Shown one piece after another: positions 1 through 5,198 of a stretch of 5,378 nt of DNA. Made by a program: the position numbers and the translations under genes. The DNA is from Gammaproteobacteria bacterium (GTDB lineage: Bacteria; Pseudomonadota; Gammaproteobacteria; Pseudomonadales; Pseudohongiellaceae): positions 1 through 5,378 of the forward strand of contig RKSA01000046.1 of NCBI GenBank assembly GCA_007571115.1, read 5' to 3'. The notes under the pieces are model-generated. The model was not told where the DNA came from. It did not search any database and worked only from the letters and a program-made list of their open reading frames with translations. The stretch's first letter is position 1. Each line of letters starts with the position of its first letter.

Positions 1-30
1 TTTGCGCTTTTTGCGCTTTTTGCGCTTTTT
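1..30. repeat. 9-bp tandem repeat TTTGCGCTT at the left edge
   Basis: Three exact copies of TTTGCGCTT lie at 1-9, 10-18 and 19-27, followed by the first bases of a fourth. From about 30 to 80 the pattern decays into looser GCGCT-plus-T-run units. The array lies just downstream of the prpB stop, and no gene is supported here. It looks like replication slippage. It is cut by the window edge, so the copy number is unknown, and it may be why the sequence stops here. Confidence 0.8.
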
Positions 31-85
31 GTGCGCTCTTTTCCCGCGCTTTGTCCGCGCTCTTCGTGTGCTCTGCCTGCGCGTT

Positions 86-1006
86 TCAGGCGCCTTTCGC
101 TTTGTCGGCGAGGGCCTGGTCGGCAGATGCTTGGCCAGCAAAGAGAACGTCGAGCTTGCGCTCGAATTCGTGGTAGCCGAGCATGGCATACAGCTCTTCG
201 CGGCTCTGCATGGCTTCGAGTGCGGCCTGCTGGCTGCCGTCCTCGGCAAGCGTTCGATACACCTCGAGGGCGGCCTTGCTCATGGCGCGGAAAGCGCTCA
301 GCGGATACAGCGCCATGGCGACACCGGCCTCGCGCAATTGCTCGCGGCTGAACAGCGGCGTCTGGCCGTATTCGGTGATATTGGCCAGAACGGGAACCTT
401 GGCGGCTTCGACGAAGCACCGGTACTGATCGAGCTTGTACACAGCCTCGGGGAAAATCGCATCGGCGCCGGCTTCGACATAGGCCATGGCGCGTTCGAGG
501 GCGGCGTCGAGGCCCGCCACCGCCAGGGCGTCGGTCCTCGCCATGATGGCGAAGGAGTCGTCGCTTCGCGCATCGACTGCGGCCTTGATTCGGTCGACCA
601 TCTCGCTGGACGGAACGATCGCCTTGTTGGGCCGGTGGCCGCAGCGCTTCTGCGATACCTGGTCCTCGATATGGACCGCAGCCGCCCCGGCCTTCTCGAG
701 CGCCTTGACCGAGCGCGCGATGTTGAAAGCTCCACCCCAGCCGGTATCGATATCGACGAGCAGGGGCAGCTCGCTGGCGTTGCAGATCCGGTCGACATCG
801 ACAAGCACGTCGGCAAGCGCGGTTACGCCGAGGTCGGGCAGGCCGCAGGAAGCCGCCGCGACTCCACCACCGGAAAGGTAGATCGCCTTGTGGCCCGCAG
901 CTTCGGCGAGAATCGCGCAATAGGCATTGATCGCGCCAACGATCTGCAAGGGGCAATGTTCCGCCAGCGCTCGCCGGAACTTCAGGCCGGAGGGCTCAAC
1001 AGCCAT
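86..1006 (-). CDS. prpB: 2-methylisocitrate lyase (PrpB)
   Basis: PrpB cleaves 2-methylisocitrate to pyruvate and succinate, the last step of the cytosolic 2-methylcitrate cycle for propionate breakdown. The 306-aa protein matches the family (E. coli PrpB is 296 aa) over its whole length. Visible landmarks are YLSGGG (43-48), the metal-binding aspartates in LVDIDTGWG (D85, D87), the catalytic loop KRCGHRPNK (120-128, nucleophile C122), MARTDA (155-160) and the late PLSAFRAM signature. KRCGH is the isocitrate lyase/PEP mutase superfamily signature; the flanking sequence fits PrpB better than AceA, which is much longer. The ATG at 1006 is the only sensible start, with AGGGAG about 11 nt upstream. 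The last ~15 residues are an Ala/Lys/Asp-rich tail. Other prp genes (prpC, acnD/prpD) would be expected beyond 1 but are outside the window. No prpR regulator is seen upstream. Confidence 0.96.
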   Translation of the reverse strand: MAVEPSGLKFRRALAEHCPLQIVGAINAYCAILAEAAGHKAIYLSGGGVAAASCGLPDLGVTALADVLVDVDRICNASELPLLVDIDTGWGGAFNIARSVKALEKAGAAAVHIEDQVSQKRCGHRPNKAIVPSSEMVDRIKAAVDARSDDSFAIMARTDALAVAGLDAALERAMAYVEAGADAIFPEAVYKLDQYRCFVEAAKVPVLANITEYGQTPLFSREQLREAGVAMALYPLSAFRAMSKAALEVYRTLAEDGSQQAALEAMQSREELYAMLGYHEFERKLDVLFAGQASADQALADKAKGA

Positions 1007-1028
1007 GCAAGTAGTCGCTCCCTGGATG

Positions 1029-1121
1029 ATTCATGGAAAAAGCGGTTCATGGAAAAAGGCAGTTCACGAAAAGTGGATCGCAAAGGGCAATCGTCAAGAG
1101 GTCGCCAAAGAGGTCGCAAAG
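1029..1121. repeat. Short direct repeats in the prpB leader
   Basis: TTCATGGAAAAA occurs exactly at 1030-1041 and 1046-1057, with a weaker third copy (TTCACGAAAA) at 1063-1072, a spacing of 16-17 nt. A second set follows: AAGAGGTCGC at 1096-1105 and 1108-1117, and TCGCAAAG at 1078-1085 and 1114-1121. All lie between the likely prpB promoter and its start codon, so they would be in the mRNA leader. They could be regulator binding sites or slippage products. No known operator consensus is recognised. Confidence 0.6.
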
Positions 1122-1170
1122 CCGCGCCAGGAACCCGCAGTTCCCGGACTGCTCGCGTGTGCAGGGGCGG

Positions 1171-1198
1171 ATTATAGCGGTTTTTGCCGGCTCAGGAA
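1171..1198 (-). promoter_or_regulatory. Candidate sigma-70 promoter for prpB
   Basis: On the minus strand a perfect -10 box TATAAT lies at 1176-1171. The best -35 candidate is TTCCTG at 1198-1193 with a 16-nt spacer, a weak match that overlaps the stop codon of the upstream small gene. Initiation near 1164 would give prpB a leader of about 158 nt. The -10 is convincing; the -35 is not, so an activator may be needed. Confidence 0.5.
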
Positions 1199-1419
1199 TG
1201 CGAGGCCATGTGCTGTATGACGCCGGGCTTGCGGCTTTCCAGCAGGGAAATGCTGTAGCGGTAGCGGCGGGCGCTCGGGTCGATCCCCGTCGCCTCGCTG
1301 ATCGCGGCCTCGAGATCGGCCTTGGCGGCCTGCCTAGTGAGGTAGGGGCCGGAGATTTTCACTCGCAGGGCAGGGTCGCTCGGTGCCGTCGCCACGATGT
1401 AGTAGTTTTCTGCGTTCAC
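1192..1419 (-). CDS. Small conserved-looking protein of unknown function (75 aa)
   Basis: I do not recognise this family. The reading frame uses mostly G or C at third positions, like its neighbours, which supports real coding. I chose the GTG at 1419, which begins MNAENYYIVATAPSD; an in-frame ATG at 1521 would add 34 residues of Pro/Gly/Arg-rich sequence that looks non-coding. The ribosome site before the GTG is poor. The product has a short beta-like opening (YYIVATA), a central helix-prone stretch (TRQAAKADLEAAISEATG, 28-45), a basic RRYRYS segment (51-56) and ends in HMASHS. There is no signal peptide, membrane segment or cysteine. It lies 185 nt upstream of prpB on the same strand, with a separate promoter between, so co-function with prpB is not implied. 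It is divergent from the glycosyltransferase gene. Confidence 0.6.
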   Translation of the reverse strand: MNAENYYIVATAPSDPALRVKISGPYLTRQAAKADLEAAISEATGIDPSARRYRYSISLLESRKPGVIQHMASHS

Positions 1420-1550
1420 AGCGTTTCTTGCCGGACCTCGCACTTGCCAGGCGCCTGGGCTTTCGCCAATCTGCCAATCCCTTGGGCAAGCGCCCCCAGC
1501 GCGGCAGGTTGCAGGCTGCATTTTACAGGCAAATCGTCCGTGAAATGCAA

Positions 1551-1556
1551 TAGAAT
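1551..1556 (+). promoter_or_regulatory. Possible -10 box for the glycosyltransferase gene
   Basis: TAGAAT at 1551-1556 differs by one base from the sigma-70 -10 consensus and would start transcription near 1563, giving a leader of about 24 nt to the preferred TTG start at 1587. No good -35 lies 16-18 nt upstream; TTTACA at 1522-1527 is too far away. The assignment is tentative. Confidence 0.3.
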
Positions 1557-1586
1557 TCGCCGAGTTTGCCCCGTTGGAAGCTTCGC

Positions 1587-2948
1587 TTGCTGCTCAGCAT
1601 CATCATCCCGGTCCTGAACGAGGAAGCGCTCGTCATTTCCTGCCTCGAGCGCCTGCTGCCGTTGCGTCGCCGCGGCCACGAAGTGATTGTTGTCGATGGC
1701 GGCAGCGACGACGCGACCCGCTCGCTTGCTGCGCCGCGTTGCACTCGCCTGCTGCGCGGCCAGCGCGGCCGCGCCATGCAGATGAATTTCGGCGCGAGCG
1801 TCGCCAGCGGCGATGTGCTGCTGTTTCTGCACGTCGATAGCCGCCTTCCAGGGGAGGTCGAGCACGCGCTTGGCACGATTTTCGGCGAGGCAACGGAGGC
1901 CTGGGGCTGGTTCGACAGCGAATTCGACGGTCGCGCAGCGATGTTCCGCGTGATTGCCGCGTGCATGAACCTGCGCGCGCGACTGACGCGAACGTGTACC
2001 GGCGACCAGGCGCTGTTCGCCAGCGCGGCGCTGTTTCATCGAGCCGGCGGCTTTCCCGGCATCCCGCTGATGGAGGACATCGCGATCTGCTCGAGCCTCG
2101 GCCGTCATTCCCGCCCGCGACGGATCGCGCTGGCAACGGTGACCTCGTCGCGGCGCTGGGAAACCCGGGGAGTGGCAAGAACGATCTGGCAAATGTGGTG
2201 GTTGCGCGGCCGATATTTTTTCGGCGCCGACCCCGAACAGCTTGCGGCAAGATACTACCCCGGGTTGTTTGATGGCGCGACGTCTCCCTGGCGATTTGCC
2301 AATGCGAGAATTCTGGTTTTTGCCCGGCAGCCGGAGGCCGGTGCGGTCAAGACCCGGCTCGCCAGGCAGATTGGCGGCGAATCCGCGCTGGAACTGCATC
2401 TTGCCATGCTGCGGCGCATCGTCCGCCTGGCGCGGCAGTCGGGGCTCGCCAAGCCACGCCTCTGGGTGACCGGCGATCCGGCAAACGAGCACTTTCTCGA
2501 CCTCTGCCCGGCGGAGGACATTCAAGTCCAGCAAGGCGCCGGGCTCGGTGCGCGACTGCGCCACGCCGCCGCCCAGGAGCTCGCTGCCGAGGGAGTCGAC
2601 ATGGTGCTGATCGTCGGCAGCGATTCGCCGGCAATGGCGGCCGGCTACCTGCACCGCGCCCTGGCCGCCTTGGCAAGCGGCGCCGAGGTCGTGCTCGGGC
2701 CTGCCCGGGATGGCGGTTACGTGCTGATCGGGCTGGCTCATGGCCTGGGCCATGGTCCGGACCATGCCGCCCAGGAGCTGTTCGCGGGAATCTCCTGGGG
2801 CAGCGACAAGGTGCTGCAGCAGACCTTGGCGCGATTGCGTCGGCTCGGTTTGCGACATCAGTTGCTCGAACCCTGCTGGGATGTCGACGAGCCCGCCGAT
2901 TTGCCGCTGCTCGAAGGGTTGCGCCCGGCGCTGCCCTGGTCTCGCTGA
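1587..2948 (+). CDS. Fused arsenosugar-type glycosyltransferase (TIGR04283-like + TIGR04282/DUF2064-like)
   Basis: This is a two-domain protein of 453 aa. The N-terminal half (about residues 1-228) is a GT2-fold glycosyltransferase: SIIIPVLNEE near the start, VDGGSDDAT (36-44), LFLHVDSRLP with the acidic nucleotide-sugar/metal motif (79-88), GDQALF (139-144), GGFPGIPLMED (154-164) and TSSRRWETRGV (186-196). These match the rSAM/selenodomain-associated transferase 2 family (TIGR04283). The C-terminal half (about 240-450) matches the DUF2064/transferase 1 family (TIGR04282), with a nucleotidyltransferase-like fold: FARQPEAGAVKTRLAR (245-260), VGSDSPA (343-349), LGPARDGGYVLIGL (370-383) and WDVDEPADL (431-439). 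Both families are annotated with ArsS-type radical SAM proteins in arsenosugar biosynthesis; no arsS or arsM is in this window, so the substrate is an inference. I prefer TTG at 1587 because GGAAG lies 6 nt upstream; TTG at 1566 (460 aa) has no ribosome site. The 3' end overlaps the convergent flgM-like gene by 91 bp. Confidence 0.88.
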   Translation: MLLSIIIPVLNEEALVISCLERLLPLRRRGHEVIVVDGGSDDATRSLAAPRCTRLLRGQRGRAMQMNFGASVASGDVLLFLHVDSRLPGEVEHALGTIFGEATEAWGWFDSEFDGRAAMFRVIAACMNLRARLTRTCTGDQALFASAALFHRAGGFPGIPLMEDIAICSSLGRHSRPRRIALATVTSSRRWETRGVARTIWQMWWLRGRYFFGADPEQLAARYYPGLFDGATSPWRFANARILVFARQPEAGAVKTRLARQIGGESALELHLAMLRRIVRLARQSGLAKPRLWVTGDPANEHFLDLCPAEDIQVQQGAGLGARLRHAAAQELAAEGVDMVLIVGSDSPAMAAGYLHRALAALASGAEVVLGPARDGGYVLIGLAHGLGHGPDHAAQELFAGISWGSDKVLQQTLARLRRLGLRHQLLEPCWDVDEPADLPLLEGLRPALPWSR

Positions 2949-3196
2949 AGCCGCAGTTCGAAGTCGAGCAGTTTTCCGGCGAGGCGGAATGCATCGATCT
3001 GGTAGCGTCCGTTCTGCACCACTCGGTGCAGGGAGATTGACCTGCTGATATCGACATGGGGCTGCTGGCGAACGATTTCGAGCAGCTCCTGCTGTTCGTG
3101 CCCGTCGGCCCGGTCATTCGGCAAAGCGCGCCGCTCATTGCCCGCAGACTTTGGCAACAAAACAGCGCTTTCGAGGTTGCCGCGTGAATTGCTCAT
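2858..3196 (-). CDS. flgM: FlgM-like anti-sigma-28 factor
   Basis: FlgM binds sigma-28 (FliA) and blocks late flagellar gene expression until it is exported through the finished hook-basal body. The 112-aa product carries the FlgM core at about 38-80. The frame VDxxR(S)xxLxxxVxxGxYxxDAxxxAxKLLxFE is visible as PHVDISRS (46-53), NGRYQIDAF (62-70) and LAGKLLDFE (72-80), spaced as in the family. The N-terminus (1-35) is polar and charged, as expected for an exported, disordered protein. A sigma-28-type promoter directly upstream supports the call. The start is ATG at 3196; AGGAGG is 13 nt upstream (long) and AAGG is 7 nt upstream. From about residue 83 on, the Ser/Gly/Gln-rich tail is coded antisense to the 3' end of the glycosyltransferase gene, longer than usual for FlgM. 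No flgN follows. The core similarity is clear but this is a divergent member. Confidence 0.75.
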   Translation of the reverse strand: MSNSRGNLESAVLLPKSAGNERRALPNDRADGHEQQELLEIVRQQPHVDISRSISLHRVVQNGRYQIDAFRLAGKLLDFELRLQRDQGSAGRNPSSSGKSAGSSTSQQGSSN

Positions 3197-3225
3197 GGGA
3201 TTGCCTTGCCCTCCTGTGTTATCAA

Positions 3226-3252
3226 GTTTCGGCAGGATTGCCGGGAAATTGA
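3226..3252 (-). promoter_or_regulatory. Sigma-28 (FliA) promoter for flgM
   Basis: On the minus strand TCAA (3252-3249), a 15-nt spacer and GCCGAAAC (3233-3226) match the flagellar sigma-28 pattern TAAA/TCAA-N15-GCCGATAA, with two mismatches in the -10 element. Transcription would begin near 3219, about 22 nt before the flgM ATG, with AGGAGG (3215-3210) in the leader. Autocontrol of flgM by sigma-28 is well known in other bacteria. Confidence 0.7.
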
Positions 3253-3303
3253 CCGCCTCGCATCGACACGCGACCGCGAGCTTCCAGGGAGGCGCGCATC
3301 GTG

Positions 3304-3309
3304 TACACT
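3304..3309 (+). promoter_or_regulatory. Possible -10 box for fleQ
   Basis: TACACT at 3304-3309 lies 39 nt before the fleQ start, inside an 8-bp palindrome GTGTACAC (3301-3308). The -35 region (CTTCCA, 3281-3286, 17-nt spacer) matches weakly. AGGA at 3333-3336 is the likely ribosome site, 11 nt from the ATG. No sigma-54 -24/-12 element was seen in the 151-bp divergent region. Confidence 0.25.
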
Positions 3310-3347
3310 AAAACGACTTTCCGCGCCCAGCCAGGAACCCGACGCCC

Positions 3348-4838
3348 ATGCCCGCCAGCAAACCTGCCCCGATATTGCTGATCGGCGACGATGCGGCTGC
3401 CCGGCGCGAGCTTGCGACAAAGCTCGAGTTTCTTGGCGAGTCGGTGCAAGGCGCTGCATGGCTTGAATGGCCCAGGGCAGCGCCCGAAGCGAAAGAGTTT
3501 CCCGTCGTGTTCGTTCTTGCCAGTGCCAAGGCCAGTGAGCGCGAAACGCTTGCTGACCTGCTCGCGCATTTCTCGCGCTCGGCCATCGTGCTGCTCGATG
3601 CCGACGAGCTTCCCGACTGCGTCGATGACTCCGCGCGGGCGCGAATGTTCGCCGCAGCGGGTGCGGCGGCGCATTTTCGCGAGCTGCTCGATGTCTTGCA
3701 CAAGGCCAGGCTCTGCCATCAATGCCTGGGCGGCAGCGCCGACGCCGAAGTCTCATCGAGCCTTGCCGCAGCCCAGGGGCTGATCGGCTCGAGCCCGGCG
3801 ATCACGGCAATACGCGAGATGGTGGCGCGCCTGAGCGGGACCGAAGTCAACGTGCTGATTACGGGCGAATCGGGAACCGGCAAGGAAATCGTCGCGCGAA
3901 GCCTGCATCGAGTCTCGGGCCGCGAAGGCAAGGCCTTCGTCCCCGTTAACTGCGGCGCGATTCCCGGCGAACTGCTCGAAAGCGAACTGTTCGGCCACGA
4001 ACGCGGCGCCTTCACCGGAGCGGTGGCAACTTCGGTGGGGCGTTTCGAGCGCGCCCATGGAGGAACGCTGTTTCTCGACGAAATCGGCGACATGCCGCTC
4101 AACATGCAGGTCAAGCTGCTGCGCGTTCTGGAGGAGGGGAGTTTCGAGCGGGTCGGAGGCAATCGCTCGATCCGCGCCGACGCGCGAATTCTTGCTGCAA
4201 CGCACAAGAACCTCGAGGAAATGATCGCCTGCGGCGAGTTTCGCGAGGATCTCTACTACCGGATCAATGTCTTTCCGCTGCAAATGCCGCCGCTACGCGA
4301 ACGCGCCGAGGACATTCCGCTGTTGCTGAACGACTTGATCGGCAATCTGGAAAGCGCTGGCAAGGGCTCGGTGCGCTTCAATTCCGCAGCGATCTCGGCG
4401 CTATGCGGCCATCGCTGGCCTGGCAATGTGCGCGAGTTCGCCAACCTGATCGAACGGATGGCGATTCTGCATCCCCACGGCATCGTCGGTCTTGAGCAGT
4501 TGCCCGAGCGCCTGCGTGGCGCCGATGGGCAAGACTGCAAGAGCGAGGAATCGCCACGCAGTACCCAGGCTTCGCCAGCCCCCGCTGCGCTGCGGCCAAC
4601 GCCGCCGACCTCCATGCCGCCGGCCTCTATGCCACCAGTATCTATGCCACCGGTTCCCATGCCACCAATCCAGAGCCTCGACCTGAAACGCTATCTCGCC
4701 AACCTGGAAAAGGATTTCATCGAACGCGCCCTGCAAGACAGTAACGGAGTCGTCAAGCACGCAGCCGAACGCCTGCGCCTCGGCCGCACCACCCTGATCG
4801 AGAAAATGCGCCGCCACGGCATCGGGCGTGGCAACTGA
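3348..4838 (+). CDS. fleQ: Flagellar master regulator FleQ (sigma-54-dependent enhancer-binding protein)
   Basis: FleQ/FlrA proteins activate RNA polymerase-sigma-54 at early flagellar promoters, hydrolysing ATP, and in pseudomonads also control exopolysaccharide genes in response to c-di-GMP with the partner ATPase FleN. The 496-aa product has the full family layout. Residues 1-125 are a FleQ-type receiver-like domain (PILLIGDD at 8-15) with no phospho-acceptor Asp at the expected strand end (VVFVLAS). The AAA+ domain spans about 145-390: Walker A GESGTGKE (173-180), sigma-54-contacting GAFTGA (220-225), Walker B LFLDE (241-245), sensor I region AATHKN (283-288), arginine-finger region FREDLYYR (298-305) and WPGNVREF (357-364). 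The C-terminus is the FleQ-specific LDLKRYLANLE block (444-454) and a Fis-type helix-turn-helix (about 461-492). Odd points: the c-di-GMP-binding LFRS motif reads AAQG (141-144), and a Pro/Met-rich repeat linker lies at 408-442. It is divergent from flgM and convergent with purN. Confidence 0.95.
   Translation: MPASKPAPILLIGDDAAARRELATKLEFLGESVQGAAWLEWPRAAPEAKEFPVVFVLASAKASERETLADLLAHFSRSAIVLLDADELPDCVDDSARARMFAAAGAAAHFRELLDVLHKARLCHQCLGGSADAEVSSSLAAAQGLIGSSPAITAIREMVARLSGTEVNVLITGESGTGKEIVARSLHRVSGREGKAFVPVNCGAIPGELLESELFGHERGAFTGAVATSVGRFERAHGGTLFLDEIGDMPLNMQVKLLRVLEEGSFERVGGNRSIRADARILAATHKNLEEMIACGEFREDLYYRINVFPLQMPPLRERAEDIPLLLNDLIGNLESAGKGSVRFNSAAISALCGHRWPGNVREFANLIERMAILHPHGIVGLEQLPERLRGADGQDCKSEESPRSTQASPAPAALRPTPPTSMPPASMPPVSMPPVPMPPIQSLDLKRYLANLEKDFIERALQDSNGVVKHAAERLRLGRTTLIEKMRRHGIGRGN
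4611..4670 (+). repeat. 15-bp tandem repeat inside fleQ, four units
   Basis: Four in-frame units at 4611-4625, 4626-4640, 4641-4655 and 4656-4670 each encode (S/P)MPP plus A, V or I. Units 2 and 3 share the 11-base block TCTATGCCACC; the outer ones are more diverged. The repeat forms the flexible linker between the AAA+ domain and the DNA-binding domain of FleQ. Each unit is a multiple of three bases, so gain or loss would keep the frame. Confidence 0.85.
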
Positions 4839-4850
4839 ACAGGAGCGATG

Positions 4851-5198
4851 TCAAGGGCCGGCGGGAGGCGGCAGCTCGATGCCGCAGGCCGGCAGCCTGT
4901 CTTGATCGAGAAACACGCCATCGTCGCGCAACTCGAGCCGGCCCGCCGCGAACCAGCCGACAACCTGGGGGTAGCAGTGGTGTTCGAGGGCGTGGATTCG
5001 CGCCCTCAGGCCCGGTTCGGAATCAGCGGCTCGCACCTCGATGCGGCTTTGCGCGATGATCGGCCCGCCGTCGAGCTGCTCATTGACGAAATGCATCGAG
5101 ATGCCGTGTTCGGCATCACCAGCTTCGAGAACGCGCCGATGCGTATCGAGCCCTGGATATTTCGGCAATAGCGAAGGGAGGATGTTGCTGATTCTGCG
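4851..5198 (-). pseudogene. purN: 3' half of purN (phosphoribosylglycinamide formyltransferase), 5' half missing
   Basis: PurN transfers a formyl group from 10-formyl-THF to GAR in purine synthesis. Only the C-terminal half is present, about 111 residues from the position of E. coli N106 to the stop, the expected length for that part. Visible are RISNILPSLLPKYPGL, DTHRRVLEAGDAEHG, HFVNEQLDGGP with the catalytic Asp (E. coli D144), and the C-terminal HCYPQVVGWFAAGRL. The catalytic His of the family motif N-I-H-P-S is Leu here. Homology stops at 5198, where the DNA enters the spacer of a large inverted repeat; a stop lies in frame at 5220-5222. TTG at 5166-5168 could only start a fragment without the N-terminal half. 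The gene may be intact in the organism and broken only in this assembly. It is convergent with fleQ, with 12 nt between the two stop codons. Confidence 0.85.

Noticed and set aside
2..1177. Long plus-strand open frame (391 codons) across prpB and its leader
   Set aside because: It mirrors prpB, which has full family motifs on the other strand, and begins inside the 9-bp repeat with Leu-Arg-Phe repeats.
1416..2858. Long open frame (480 codons) on the minus strand antisense to the glycosyltransferase gene
   Set aside because: It is compositionally biased with no recognisable domain, while the plus strand carries clear motifs of two families throughout. High GC makes long antisense frames common.
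3301..3308. Perfect 8-bp palindrome GTGTACAC upstream of fleQ
   Set aside because: Pairing does not extend outwards and it matches no operator I can name; it is noted only as overlapping a possible -10 box.
3193..3756. Minus-strand open frame antisense to the fleQ 5' end whose stop overlaps the flgM start
   Set aside because: The product is Arg/Ala-rich without domains, and fleQ on the plus strand is unmistakable. The ATGA-type overlap with flgM is chance.
4857..4893. Nested GC-rich hairpin (GCCGGC...GCGGCA/TGCCGC...GCCGGC) near the convergent fleQ and purN ends
   Set aside because: It lies inside purN coding sequence and lacks a T-run on either side, so it cannot be called an intrinsic terminator.
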